Assembly: GCF_963678635.1 (NCBI RefSeq)
Contig: NC_087070.1
Coordinates: forward strand, 42,454,988-42,518,987
Length of the DNA stretch: 64,000 nucleotides
Source of the DNA: Symsagittifera roscoffensis
Taxonomy: Eukaryota > Xenacoelomorpha > Acoela > Convolutidae
Direction of reading: 5' to 3'
The position numbers and the translations under genes were made by a program. Below are positions 11,376 through 24,900 of the stretch, one piece after another. The notes below the pieces were generated by a model, which saw nothing but the letters and a program-made list of their open reading frames with translations, ran no database searches and had not been told where the DNA came from. The stretch's first letter is position 1, and each line of letters opens with the position of its first letter.

Positions 11376-12139
11376 TGCTCCTTGCTTGAGGGTGAGGCAG
11401 CATTATCCAGCCATAAAAAAAACTACTTAAAAATGCATGTAATTTTTAAACATCGGGTTAGCAGCGGTGTCTGAAAAATTTGAACAGCTAGCCTATTGAT
11501 TTTTGTCGGATAAGTCATGATGAGAATTTGCGCAAGCGAAGTTGTTTGTGTTCGCAGTTATGCTATTAGAGCGGTGCGTTTAATGACCTCTAACCATTTT
11601 CACCATGCAATACAGTTAAAACATTTCGTCGCCTGATGATAGATAAAAGCATATGGCACGCTGACAGTATTGTATTTTAGTCTAGCAAACAATCTATTAC
11701 AAACATGACGGAAGAATTACGTAATCGAACGAGTTTTAATTCTATTCTCGTATGTATTTACGAATGGAATCAGAATAACATTCATTATAGAATAGATTCG
11801 CGATTGCAGCTTCGAAAATTCGAATTAGTTAATGTATTTTGTTATTTTTTGATACTTTTATGTTATTTTGACCCTTACCAATGACCTCAAAGATTATCTT
11901 GGATGTTGTCTCTAGCATGGAATCCATTTGAGCGGTTTGTTAACAGTTTTCAAATTGCTGAAATTGCACCGACTAAAACGACGTTTTCATCGGATAAACG
12001 ACTTGCAAACGAGAACTTTCTTCGACAATTCCGAATTTTGAAATAAATTTGGGTTAAAACTTTAAAATAATTGGTGAGGAATATAAAACATTTTGTTCGA
12101 ATATTTTTTAGTTTAGAAGAACATGTACTAGGGCTCATT

Positions 12140-12192
12140 TTTGGAGATTGCACGTTTCGATCCAGTGGGCCCAGGTTCGATCCCCGCACTCG
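12140..12192 (+). repeat. B-box containing tRNA-like relic
   Basis: GGTTCGATCCCCGCACTCGC is a perfect B box with 3' sequence as in a tRNA T-arm. The upstream half shows no convincing A box or cloverleaf, so a functional tRNA gene is not called. Confidence 0.35.
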
Positions 12193-12500
12193 CGATTTCT
12201 TTTTTTGACGTTCCGTGTTTTGTAAGGTCGAACATTTTTAGGTTCTCCAGTTTTTAAAAAATTTCTTGTAGGATATTTCAAATCGGTCTATATAATCGGA
12301 AGAGTTCCGATTAGCAGTCTTGTCATCTGTATTTGTCGACTCTCTGAAATAAGTAACGTCGTTTTAAAGAAATTAAGCTGATGCGCAAGCGCAAACGATA
12401 AATAATGTTAACTTGTGCCTATTTTTGGTTGCAATCGACTATTAAGCTGCCGAACTAGATGATGTTCGATTTATATTGTGATTAACTGGTATTAAAGTGT

Positions 12501-12518
12501 CCGTTTTCTGTTGCAGTG
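12501..12518 (+). promoter_or_regulatory. Splice acceptor directly before the start codon (5'-UTR intron or spliced-leader site)
   Basis: CCGTTTTCTGTTGCAG is a strong pyrimidine-rich acceptor ending at 12516. It is followed by only two bases (TG) and then ATG at 12519. Either a non-coding 5' exon is cis-spliced here, or a spliced leader is trans-spliced, which in SL-using animals commonly leaves very short 5'UTRs. The sequence cannot decide between the two. Confidence 0.65.
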
Positions 12519-12959
12519 ATGGTTCTTGGGAGTTCTGCTTTGACATTACAATCAAGCAGTAGATCAAAACATGATGTAGCTGCTGCTTCAACCACCGACC
12601 TCAACTTCATTTCGGGAGACGAGCTAGCCGGACGTCTACAGGATGGCTTCTGTAGCACCTATGATTCAACCGATGGTCCTCCCTCCTTCCCTTCCGGCAC
12701 TGTCGGTGACGGTACTATGTGTCGTAGCGCTGATAGTGGGGACTTCCACTGTAGGAGTAGCGCAACTGCTATGGAGATTGTTCCTGTGGGACAACCTGCG
12801 AATTCCCCCTCCTCCCCGTCGCCTCCAGTATCGCCAGGAGGGGGAAGTTATAGGAAACTGGTTCTCATTGATCTGCGCTCTATGTTTCTGTTCCAGGAGA
12901 GTCACGTGAGAGAGAGTATTAACCTCACAAACTGTCCTCTGGTTTCAAAACGCATTCAG
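12519..12959 (+). CDS. DUSP: DUSP coding exon 1: start, low-complexity N-terminus, first half of CH2 domain
   Basis: 147 codons from the ATG to a CAG|GTACAG donor. The start is the first ATG after the acceptor at 12516. The Ser/Pro-rich stretch NSPSSPSPPVSPGGG precedes the rhodanese strand KLVLIDLRSMFLFQESHVRE. The exon ends in phase 0 just after SKRIQ, the putative kinase-docking segment. Confidence 0.9.
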
Positions 12960-15900
12960 GTACAGCAAAGCACCCGACTTTTGAAGTAAACATTGTTTTA
13001 AATCATATCATTCCGATCGCGTCATAATGTTTTACCAATAAAAATGCTAGTCTCTATTCACTTTTTCAGTAATATACTTTTTATCCATGGTTAGTTTCAT
13101 CTAATTATGATAAATTTTGAAGTGTTTTTTTTCTTACGAAAATTCTTTTTTCAATTGTCGATCTCATGATTTTTTCTGTTTTTTTCCTCAAGCGTTGTTC
13201 CTTTTTCATTAGAGTTTTAATCATCTGCATGGAATATTGTTTAGGATGGGAAACTGCAGATTAAGGAGTACTTGGAGGCTCGACTACTGTTCGACGGCAG
13301 CCAAGACATCGTCATCTACGAGCAAGGACCCCCCTCTGGCAGTGGATGCCAACTGCCCTCAGCCTCTTCTGCGGGCACTGGAAGCGGAGACCCCCGTCAA
13401 GAAAGTGAGGAGGGGAATGGGATGAATGCAGTCACTGATTTCGCTAAACTAATCTTCAAAAATCTAAAAAATGTGTCCAACAAGGAAGCGCGCATTGAGA
13501 TATTGCAAGGTAAGTTGAGCTCTACAAAATTACTGTATATAGGAATTAAAAGAATTTACGTGTAGTAATTGAATCAATATGAATCTCTATTTATTTTTGC
13601 CTCAAATTACTTTTTAACAATATGCATCCTTACTTATTGTGTTCCGATCACAGAATTTGAATGAACTATGAGTTGGGCTGTTTTGTTTTGGTTCACACTA
13701 AATCAGAAACTACAAAAATTGTCGGACAAAGTCAATTAGTATATAACATTGAAGCTCATTTAGTCGTGATTTAGATTGCTATAAAAATTTGGGACAAAAT
13801 TTTTTCCATCATGAAAAATCTGATGGTTGATGACATAAGTCATCTTGCTTTTAATGTTTTTTAGGCAAGTGGGGAGAAGAGGTGTTTTATGGGCAACGGT
13901 AAACTTCTTTTAGTGTCACGATTGAAAACATGGTCTGAACACTTGGGAAATTCGCATTTAAAACATTTAACGCTCTTTGGATTTAATTTTTTTGTATTAT
14001 CAGGCTCAAGATGCTAGTTCGATAAAGTTTTTGATCGTTCAATACATAGTTTGGCACATTTTTGAGATTTTATAGTTATGATGAAATGTTAGAAGTGATT
14101 TTGGGTTAGTGCATGGCTTATGGATTTGAAAGACTGCGTAGTGGCTGGTTGCTGAGTAGATTTTATAGGAAATCTTAACTTTCTGAGCTTCATATGTTTA
14201 ATGTGTTCAAGACGTATTTAAAAGTTTTTTATGCTCAGAGCCTGTATTTTTGCAACCCTGATTGATAGTTCTTGGAGCTAAGTTTGAAGATTCCCCAACC
14301 GCCATAAAAGTGGTCAAACAATTTTTGCGAATTCAGCTCATTTTTGTTCCGACTTTCGATACGAAAGTAACGGAATATTTGTGCTCGGGGTGGGTTTTTT
14401 TTCTTCAGACAAATTTCGACTTTTTAACTAGCCATTTTTGACGGAATTTTAAAATATCATTCGAAAAGTATTGTTGTCCTGAGCTTAAATTTGAAAAGAT
14501 ATTTCACCTGTGATCATTTTTCGTAAAATTATGGGGGTTTAAAGAATGCCATTTTGGCCAATTTGGGACAATTAACGCGCGATATATTTCGCGCTATTAA
14601 CGCGTAAAGCGGAGAGTTAATCCGTCTTAGAAATCGTTCCAAATTGGTTTAACGAGGCTTATTTGCCATAATCCTTTTGTACTTTATAAGGCGTGGGGGG
14701 ATGATTTTTATTTAAAAAATTTCATTTGAAAAAAAAATTTTCATTTTGTTTTGTTACTTTTAATTTTTTAATGATATTACTGCTCCATAAACCTTAATGG
14801 GCAGTCGGAACATTCAGGGCTTCGCCCTGATACGAGCAGTCTTATTTTAAAGTTGTACGAATGTTTTTATTTGCTACTTAGTGCATTGTTATTACTTTGT
14901 GCAGCTTAGTTAATTTTTGCAAAAACACGTCCGAAAGTCGAAGTGCATATTGCATGTATGCAAGTTGGCGTGAAGCTAATGTTTTGCCTTGTGAGCCATT
15001 GGTAGTTTGTTTGAATCCACGCCGTAAATTTTGGGAATTATATGATAACATCAAAATGATCCCAATTTTACATTTTTCCCAATATAACATTGGGGAAATA
15101 AATGAAAACAGTTTGAAGAAAAGTCGGAAAGCTTTTTTGTTCAAACAGCTTTTTTATGACCCTTTCATATGACCCAGTTTTCATGCTATACAATATTAAG
15201 CTGTCGAATAAGAAACTCGATGATGATTGATCGACTGTCATGAAAGCGATTTCCAGGACTTTGATCATTGTATGTTTATACTGAGCAAATCCAAATTTAA
15301 AAATGAAAACTAATGTTTTTTTTTGCTTTCGGCTGATTGTTTTTTCGATTTTTTGTATGAGTCTGCTAAAGTTTCAGTAGAACAGTGTGCCTGGATTTAT
15401 TACATTGCGTGAGCAAGCGTGTTGCAATCGACAGTAGACTTTTGAGAATCTAGAGTAGTTTGATTTGAGAACTAGCTAGACAAATTGCAATACCTTTTTA
15501 AAAAGGTTCTCTGATTTTCTTTTCTGTTTAGTCGGTTGAATCATAAAGAATTCATTAATTACGAAGTTTTAAGTGTGAGATATGATTTAATTATAAAATG
15601 TTAAAAAGTTTTTGGATCAGTTTTTCAAATTTTTCAACTATCTGTCTCTCTTTTGAACTGGTATAGTTTTTGTAATTTCTGGTACATCTTCATCGCTCTG
15701 GTATCTGCTCGCGTCTAATGTAGGCTTCGGTGACCGCTCGACTAGCATAAAGTTTGAAAAGCTTTAAAAAATGAAAACATGAATAGTTATCGTGTAGCAT
15801 ATTTTTGATAGTTTTATTTCTCAGAAACACAAAACAGAAATGATAATCTGTTCAAACTAAAACTTGCATGTCTGAGAAATAGAAAAAACCGATAATTTAG

Positions 15901-18900
15901 TCAATCGTAAAGCAGAAAAAATTCCGTTACATAAATCGTGATTAATCACACCCCGACATGTGATGACTTCAACGGAACACTGATCACCGCGAAAATTGTC
16001 AACTCTGAAAAAATTGTGTTTTATATATACTCTTTGCGTATAATGATTTCAATTTAACAATATTTGGAACTTCTGTTTCCGTTTTTCTAATAATCGAGAC
16101 CATTTTCAATTTTGAAATTTATATGCTAGTTAATACACATCATTAGGCATCATGTGAGTTAGAAAACTTTTCTTCGGTTGTTTTGCAATGATTTGATTTG
16201 CTGTCGTTTTTGATTGGTTCTTCCTTGTTCAAACTTGGTTTTAATTGCTTGTTTCGCTAGAAGAGTAAGATTTCACCATTTCCGAGGAACCAGAAAAGCG
16301 CTTGAAAATATTTCATTTTCTGATAATGATATTTCTAATGGCAAGAGGCGTGAAGCTCCGCTTCCCCTGTTTCAAAAATTTCCATAATGTTCTCAATATT
16401 CCTCCTAAATTGGATTCAGGTGTTTTAATTTCTATAATGATTGTGTTAAATTTTTTTTTAACTTCTGGTTTCGCATGTTGTCCAAATGTATATATTGTTT
16501 TAAATCTTTCTCGTTTTCTATCCTTTATTCCGACCGCCTCATTTTGAGCAAAGGCTTTACATGTTGCCGTATCTGAGTTTGATTTGTTTTGTTAAAAACA
16601 ATTTTGAAGGCGTCGGCTGATTTTTTTTTCAGGAAAAAGTCTAAAATTTGTTCCAGCTCAATTGTGATTTGTCGCGGTTTGACATTTGATTTCTGTTTAA
16701 GTTTTTTTCATTTATTTTCTTGAAAGGAAGGGAAACTCCACTATCGATCATCAAAAATGCAAACGTCAGGAAAAACGTGATTGACTTCTATTTTCGAAAA
16801 TGGAATTTAATTATCAGATTAACCAGCGAAAATTTACATATTGATGCAATTTGATTAAATTGATTAAATTTACCTTTTGATCCAGTTTTCTCAATTTGGG
16901 TTTAATAGAAAACTGTTTTTGAAATTCCAAGAGCTCTAAGCGCTAGTATTTTTTCTTTAAAATTCGCAAGTTGAAGTTTTTCCAACTATCAGTCGACTAT
17001 GTTTTTCCGCTTACTTTTTAAAATTTTTTTTTGAAATTGATTCACTTTTAATAATCTATTTTAGAAAGCTTGAAATCAACTTCTCTGACTCTCTTCAAAA
17101 ACATGTTTTTTCTTTCCTTTCTTTTCTTTTTCACACAAGTAACTTCGTTCAAAATTTTACTCGATACTACTTGATTGGAATGCTGTATTCTCAGTTCGTC
17201 CTTGGTGAAGATAGTTGAAATGATGAGGTTATGTCAATTTTTCTAGGTGTAGTTTTATCAGTATTTTTGTCAACTGATTTTTATATCGATTTAAATATTT
17301 CAAGCCTATCTTTGTTTCAACGATAACAGTCTTGAGCAGTACTCTCAATTTTAGAAACCTTAGTTGCTATCAGATCAGAAAATATTTTTTCAAAAATTCT
17401 GATTTGTTCTGCTCATATTTATAGAAGTTTTGCTTTAAAATTTTTAGTTTTTATTTTGTTTTGTAATGCCCCTGTCTTTTTTCTCCTATTTTGTATAGAT
17501 AGGTTTCTTTATTTAGTTCTTTATTTAAAGAAGAAAAAATTGAAATAGGTGTTTTTTTCTCGCCCCACGGCTTGTGGTTAATTTTTATTGTCTTTATTTT
17601 GTTGGCCTCATTTTCTAGCAATTTATTTTCATACTTCTCTTTATGTTGGATAGTGTTTTGAAAACTGATCCAAGGTAATGGTACACAGAATTTTTGAAAA
17701 ATCTCACCCAAACTTTTTCAAAAGTCCAAATTTTCTACTTTTTCATTGTCTCTTTTTCGGACTCTTGTATGTCTACTTGAGTTAGCTGCTTAGTTTTCTC
17801 AGCACGCTTTTTTCTTGATAACTTATCTATTTCAAACGTTCAAAAATGCCATTTCTGAAATTTTGAATGTTGCATGAAGATTTTGTGTAATTTCTGCCTT
17901 TTCGCGTTAAAGGTTTTTCGGCTTAAATAGTGTCGGCTTGTTTGTTAGATTTGTTTGCGTTTATGTGCTTCGAAGAGGACATAAAACTTGGAATTTATAA
18001 AATCATTGTTGCTTGAAAGTTTTTTATGGCCATTTTTCCGGGCTTAACGGGCGCCCACCTAAGTTTTATCTGCAGAATTAACAACCACTCTATAAATTTA
18101 GTCATTCTGCTTATTTTATGCTGGCAATCATGTTTTGCGACAAGATTTTTTTCGTAGTGATTTTTTTCTAGACAAGTGTTTGAATATTTTGGGTGATGTT
18201 TATGAGCATTTTTTTGAATGTTGGCCTTCGCCTAGCTATTATTATGTATTTGTTTTGTATCGCCAGTGATGCGAAGCTCTGCTTCGCTTCTGTGTCGATA
18301 TTGCTATTCTTCATCATTTTTTGTGTGGGCCTCGTTGAGAGCAATCTTCGTTGTGAGTACAATTTTCGAGTTGGTTAGTTCTTAATAAATGTTTACCCTT
18401 TAGGTCAAGTCAAACCCTTTCATCTCCATTTTGGTGGGTTGCTGTAAGTGGCTGGGCTCTAAGTGTTTTACCTTGATCGTTTTGTTAAGCAGAACAGAAC
18501 GTGACTGCCACTGCATGAACAATTGAAATGAAATGCAAGACAATGAATGTATTGGCCCCGATCTAAGTGCACTGCTGTCGCCGGGCGCGCGGGCGGAAGA
18601 AAAGGAAATCCAGAAGCGTTGCCAGCCAATCTGGAATCAATCTCAGATGACACTTGACCTCTTTTTCTCATTCAGTATCATTAACACCTTTCGATCGAAC
18701 GCCACATAGTCGAAAATTTTTTCAGCCTACGAAAAGCTCTAAATTGCGAATGTGGATGTCTGAAATATTTTAAGCTCTGAAAACAAAATATGTTTATTAT
18801 CAGTCGGTTCGGTTTTAGAGATGCTCAAAAAATGTCGTGGCCTATGTTTAGAGGCAGTTTTGAAAAACTAGATGTATTGCCATTTGCTAGGCTAAATGAT

Positions 18901-21900
18901 CCTTCTAGGAACTGAACGGGCGCTATTCAGTTATGTAAATGTTGGAAAGTGAGGGTTTAAATTACATCACGTGCTTGTTGAACGGGTTGAATAGTAGATT
19001 TCAAAGCCCAGATTTGCCCGCGAAGTGGTTCAAAATGGAATTCACAACAAGTATTGCGAAGTTGCCTTATTCCCACTTTAGTAGTTGCCTTATTTGGTAT
19101 TTTGAACTGTTCAAGTCTGCGGAAGGCAAAGACTCCTTAGTGAAAGGATTTTGTCTTTATTAAAGTAGTTTTAAACAAAATTCATGTCATGTTCGGTAAA
19201 TTTCGAAAAACATGAACAACCAAAACGGTCGTGGTTAGTTGAAAATACACCGTTACATACTTTTTTTTCAACTTTTCCAAAATTTCAAAATTAGATCTGG
19301 CTAAGTTAAAGTAAGGGGTGATGAAATCTTGGGATATTTTTCTAAATTTATCTGTCAACCATCTCAATTAATGAATATATTCGCCCTTGCAATCAGTTAA
19401 CAAAAGTCATGTTTATAATTTGGTTCATAATATGGAATTTGGCTTTGCGCTATAAGTTCACAAAGACCAGGGTACATGCTCGGTGTGTTGTATTTCAGGA
19501 GGTTTCGACAGTTTCCGCAAAGCGTATCCAAACCACTGTACCCAAGGAGTTCCCTTCGTGGCCAGATATTTCATTTCCAATGTGAGTGGCGATGATGAAA
19601 GCACTTATCTCAATTGGGAGGCGACGGAAGTGAGGAAAAACATATTCATAGGTATGAGTCATAGCTTTTATAATTTAACTTACAGAAGTGCCAAGAGTCT
19701 TTTAAGAGAGGCGTTCCTAAATTTGTTTTGGACAGCATAAGTAATAAAGCATAACCGTAATAAAGTTATAAAGCAAAAGTTATAATTTTTCCGATGAAAT
19801 TTTTCGTGTAGGTTCGAAAGGTTTTCCCTTGAGAAATTGTATTCTTCGATATTCAAAACTAACTTACGTGTTTGTTGTGTTTGGGTTAAAATGGATGTTG
19901 TCAAATAATATTACGGGAAAAAATGACTGTTCATTCTGTAATTGAATGATTCATGCGCACGAAATTGGAGTCAACTATTTTTGTTTCCAGGAGCTTTGCA
20001 TGACGCGAAGAATGACAAACTGCTGGACAGACATAACATCACTCATATTCTGAACTGCTGTCGCACTGCTTCCAGAGGAGAGGGCGTGACAGACTGTGGG
20101 AGGGGCAAGTACAAGTACAGGGAGTTGCAGTGTGATGATAATCTGCAGCAGTCACTGGCTGGGAAACTAGACGATGCCTTTCAGTTCATAGGTGCCTGTT
20201 TATATAATCTAACAAATTCGCCGTTTTTTTGTTGTCGTTATTAGCAATTACAAAAAAATCCTGAAAAAATTAGAAAAGTGAATGACGGGAGCAATGAAAT
20301 GGTTGGCATGAGTGATAGTTAGTAAGCGAAGTTGTTGTTTTGTCTGATGCAGACGAAGCAGTTCGGGGAGAGAATGGGAAAAAGGGAGGCAAAGTGTTGA
20401 TCCACTGTTACGCCGGAGTGTCCCGGAGTGCGGCCATCACCATCGCATACCTCATGTACGCCTACAATCTCACCTACCACGACAGCTACAGGTGAGACAA
20501 GAGAAGCAGACAAAAAAGACTATATATTACATACAATAATGTCCCTACATATGCTGAAAAGCATCAAATTAAATAGTAACTACATGTTATTCTAATAAAG
20601 AGTGACGTTATTTATCATGACAATGAATAGTATCTGTACACAAGCAAAGCCGCAAATATTAGTGTTCATTTTGATTAATAACCAGCTTCTAAATACAGCC
20701 AATGCCATGGATAATAACACAGACTATTATATTACAAATTGCACTTTAGCTTCAAGGTATAATTCCTGTTTGATTTATTAAACAGGTATTATGAAAACGT
20801 TTTTTTTTCCAGATGAGATCTGTTTTTTTTTTTTTTTTTGAGACGCTTTTTCGAAAAATTCGCTTTCCCAAAAAACTACCCGTCAGATTCTCATAAAAGT
20901 GGTATGATGGATTCAGTAGCGTTTTACCTACCTGCCTGCATGAAATTTAGGGCAATTTTTACCCTACCCCACCCCCTACGGTCTTAGAAAAGCTTCACAA
21001 CTCGGTACTTTTTTCACTTTTTGCCCATTTTTTCGGAAATTTTCGATTTCCTCAAAAACTACCCGTCCAGATTTGGGATTAAGGGTTTAATCGATAGACC
21101 AGGTTGTAGGAAACTCCCATGCACAAGCGGCTGGTCCCTAATTTGCTTAGGGGAAGAGCTGTAGACTTAGGAAAAGTCACTTTTTTGATTTTTTGCCTAT
21201 TTTTTCGGAAATTATCGATTTCCTCAAAAACTACCCGTCCAGATTTAAAATTAAGGGTTTAATCGATAGACCAGGTTGTAGGAAACTCACCCGCACAAGC
21301 GGTTGGTCCTTAACTTGCCTAGGGGAAGAGCTATAGACTTAGGAAAAGTCACTTTTTTTGGCTTTTTTTCAAATCTTTCCGATTTCCTCAAAAACTACCC
21401 GTCCAGATTTGGGATTAAGGGTTTTATCGATAGACCAGGTTGTAGGAACCCCCCATGCACAAGCGGCTGGTCCCTAATTTGCTTAGGGGAAGAGCTATAG
21501 ACTTAGGAAAAGTCACTTTTTTGACTTTGTTGGTCTTTTTTCAAATCTTTCCGATTTCCTCAAAAACTACCCGTCCAGATTTGGGATTAAGGGTTTAATC
21601 GATAGACCAGGTTGTAGGAATCCCCATGCACAAGCGGTTGGTCCCTAATTTGCTTAGGGGAAAAGCTATAGACTTAGGAAAAGTCACTTTTTTGATTGTT
21701 TTTGCCTATTTTTTCGGAAATTATCGATTTCCTCAAAAACTACCCATCCAGATTTGGAATTAAGGGTTTAATCGATAGACCAGGTTGTAGGAAACTCCCC
21801 TGCACAAACGGCTGGTCCTTTACTTGCCTAGGGGAAGAGCTATAGACTTAGGAAAAGTCACTTTTTTGACTTTTTTGGCCTTTTTTCAAATCTTTCCGAT

Positions 21901-24900
21901 TTCCTCAAAAACTACCCGTCCAGATTTGGGATTAAGGGTTTAATCGATAGACCAGGTTGTAGGAACCCCCCATGCACAAGCGGTTGGTCCCTAATTTGCT
22001 TAGGGGAAAAGCTATAGACTTAGGAAAAGTCACTTTTTTGATTTTTTTTGCCTATTTTTTCGGAAATTATCGATTTCCTCAAAAACTACCCATCCAGATT
22101 TGGAATTAAGGGTTTAATCGATAGACCAGGTTGTAGGAAACTCCCCCGCACAAGCGGCTGGTCCTTTACTTGCCTAGGGGAAGAGCTATAGACTTAGGAA
22201 AAGTCACTTTTTTGGCCTTTTTTCAAATCTTTCCGATTTCCTCAAAAACTATCCGTCCAGATTTGGAAACACCTATGGACTTGAAAAGTTCCCTCATGAA
22301 AACTTTTTACTAAAGCGTTACCAATGAATGCATAAGCTTCTCTTTCACTTTTTTGCGTAGGAAGGGAGCTATCGACTTGAGAAACCTGAAATTTTAAAAC
22401 AATTTTAAAATAATCAATACTAAAATAATCAAACAGGTTTCTCCAGCTTTCAGCTGGGCCCCTAGTGGATCTGTAGCGTAGAAGTGGGGAGGGAGACCCG
22501 CAACAAACTAAGAGGGTTCGAACCTGGGCAGGGTCGGGTATTTTTAATGAACCTTTTCGTATACTAGTTAAAATGCGTCCGCTCTATAAATTGAGGCATG
22601 TTAGTTGGTAAATTTTTTTTTTTTCAGTTGACTGATATTGCTAATGCGTCATAATAGCTTGCGTCACTTAGCAATTATGTTGAATCATAATTGGTGTGCG
22701 TCACTCGAGAATTTTGTGGACTCAAAGTTTTACTAATTCAGTTTTTCCCAGTAGCGTTATCGGTCATATTTTTGATTGTGTATGCAAAGTGCAACTTGCG
22801 AAGTGGGCCTCTGTGTTTATCTTGAAAGATCTTCACATTGTCGATAGCGGTGATATGAGTAGAATTCTAAGGTTGTTGGGTTTGAATCCCGGTCGGACCT
22901 TGTTTTTTTTCAGTATGTAAGAAATTGAAAAAAAAGTTGGGAATTTGGTCGGAATTTTGTTTACCTGCTTATGTTTTGTCAGCTTAGTTGCCAAATCGGG
23001 TAGTTTTCTTAAGCTGTTGGCAATTTTTTTAAGCTGTTGGCAATTTTCATCGTAGAGATGCAAGTGTTTCTGATTTACTCCTGTATTTAGAAATCAATAC
23101 TCTTGACGTATTTTTTCCTTGGTTTTCTTTCGTTTTTTTTGAGCTCAAAAGCTTTCTTCTGCGGAAATGGTTTCCGCCTATGTTTTATCGGCTTAATAAC
23201 TTTATTTCTTTGTTGCTTCAAAGGCATAAAATTATTCATTTTTGGTAGTTTGTTGCAAGTTTTAAAACTTACAGTTTCAAAATTTTTTATGACAGTTTTT
23301 TATGACAATTATTTGTTTTCGGCACAATGGACGTCTAATCATCTGTTGTCGACTTTTTGAGCGCTCGGTTAATTTTGATAGCTGGTTTAATATTGGTGGC
23401 ACTCGGCGTTTTGAAGTTGATGCTCTGCAGTGCGCGGTGCTGAGCGGGCCCAGATGTTTAAGAGTCGATGAAGGGACTGAAGATTGTTAAAGTGGTCGTG
23501 ATGTTTTTTTTTTCAGGAATTTAAAAGTTTGGTTTCGCTCAATTTTGATTTCTCGCGGTTTGAATTTTGATTTTTTCTAAGTTTAGTTAATTTTTTGTTG
23601 AAAGGATGGCAAACGCCACTTTTGAACAGCAAAAGTTCAAGGGTCACCAAATTACTTGATCGACTACTAATTTCAAAAGTGGATTTCAACTTTCAGATTT
23701 ACCTGCCGAAAAATTTTACCTTTTGATTCAGATTTCTTAAATTGAGTTAATTATATTTAAAAATTGTCAATAATAAATTGCCTTTGAAAATTCAAATAAC
23801 TTTAAGTATGTAAGAAATTGAAAAAAAAAAGTTGGGAATTTGGTCGGAATTTTGTTTACCTGCTTATGTTTTGTCAGCTTAGTTGCCAAATCGGGTAGTT
23901 TTCTTAAGCTGTTGGCAATTTTTTTAAGCTGTTGGCAATTTTCATCGTAGAGATGCAAGTGTTTCTAATTTACTCCTGTATTTAGAAATCAATACTCTTG
24001 ACGTATTTTTTCCTTGGTTGTCTTTCGTTTTTTTTTGAGCTCAAAAGCTTTCTTCTGCTGAAATGGTTTCCGCCTATGTTTTATCGGCTTAATAACTTTA
24101 TTTCTTTGTTGCTTCAAAGGCATAAAATTATTCATTTTTGGTAGTTTGTTGCAAGTTTTAAAACTTACAGTTTCAAATTTTTGTATGACAGTTTTTTATG
24201 ACAATTATTTGTTTTCGGCACAATGGACGTCTAATCATCTGTTGTCGACTTTTTGAGCGCTCTGTTAATTTTGATAGCTGGTTTAATATTGGTGGCACTC
24301 GGCTTTTTGAAGTTGATGCTCTGCAGTGCGCGGTGCTGAGCGGGCCCAGATGTTTAAGAGTCGATGAAGGGACTGAAGATTGTTAAAGTGGTCGTGATGT
24401 TTTTTTTTTCAGGAATTTAAAAGTTTGGTTTCGCTCAATTTTGATTTCTCGCGGTTTGAATTTTGATTTTTTCTAAGTTTAGTTAATTTTTTGTTGAAAG
24501 GATGGCAAACGCCACTTTTGAACAGCAAAAGTTCAAGGGTCACCAAATTACTTGATCGACTACTAATTTCAAAAGTGGATTTCAACTTTCAGATTTACCT
24601 GCCGAAAAATTTTACCTTTTGATTCAGATTTCTTAAATTGAGTTAATTATATTTAAAAATTGTCAATAATAAATTGCCTTTGAAAATTCAAATAGCTATA
24701 AGGACATATTTTTTTTCTTTGAAATTTGAAAGTTATTTGTTTCCATAAAATAATTCATAGTTTTCTTGTGTTCCTTGATTCTTTTCCAACTGTCTGCTGG
24801 CTATGTTTCTTTTCGACAATTAAACTTCATCAAATCAGCAGCAATAGTTATTGCCGATAATTTTTTAGCTTGTATATGTGGAGCTTCGACTGTGTTCAAA

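Larger units (their letters stand above)
10124..12499. other. Non-coding upstream region of the phosphatase gene
   Basis: No coding exon is supported. Two tRNA-like stretches with B-box motifs occur (listed separately). Promoter elements of the downstream gene cannot be identified by eye; no TATA box with a clear start context was found. Confidence 0.5.
13510..19498 (+). other. DUSP intron 2 (5,989 bp), repeat-filled
   Basis: Bounded by GTAAGT and TTTCAG, with no internal exon supported. It contains a tRNA-like SINE head at about 14955, the dispersed segment at 14390-14660, a dispersed family-1 copy at 16610-17060, hairpins at 14815 and 18271, and a GC-rich island near 18560-18620 with no recognised function. 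Confidence 0.8.

Noticed and set aside
12643-12909. ORFs in other frames over DUSP exon 1
   Set aside because: Shadows of the true frame, which is fixed by the rhodanese sequence and the splice phase.
12140-22905. Functional tRNA genes
   Set aside because: Several B boxes with A-box-like partners occur, but none has a pairing acceptor stem and anticodon arm; treated as SINE heads.
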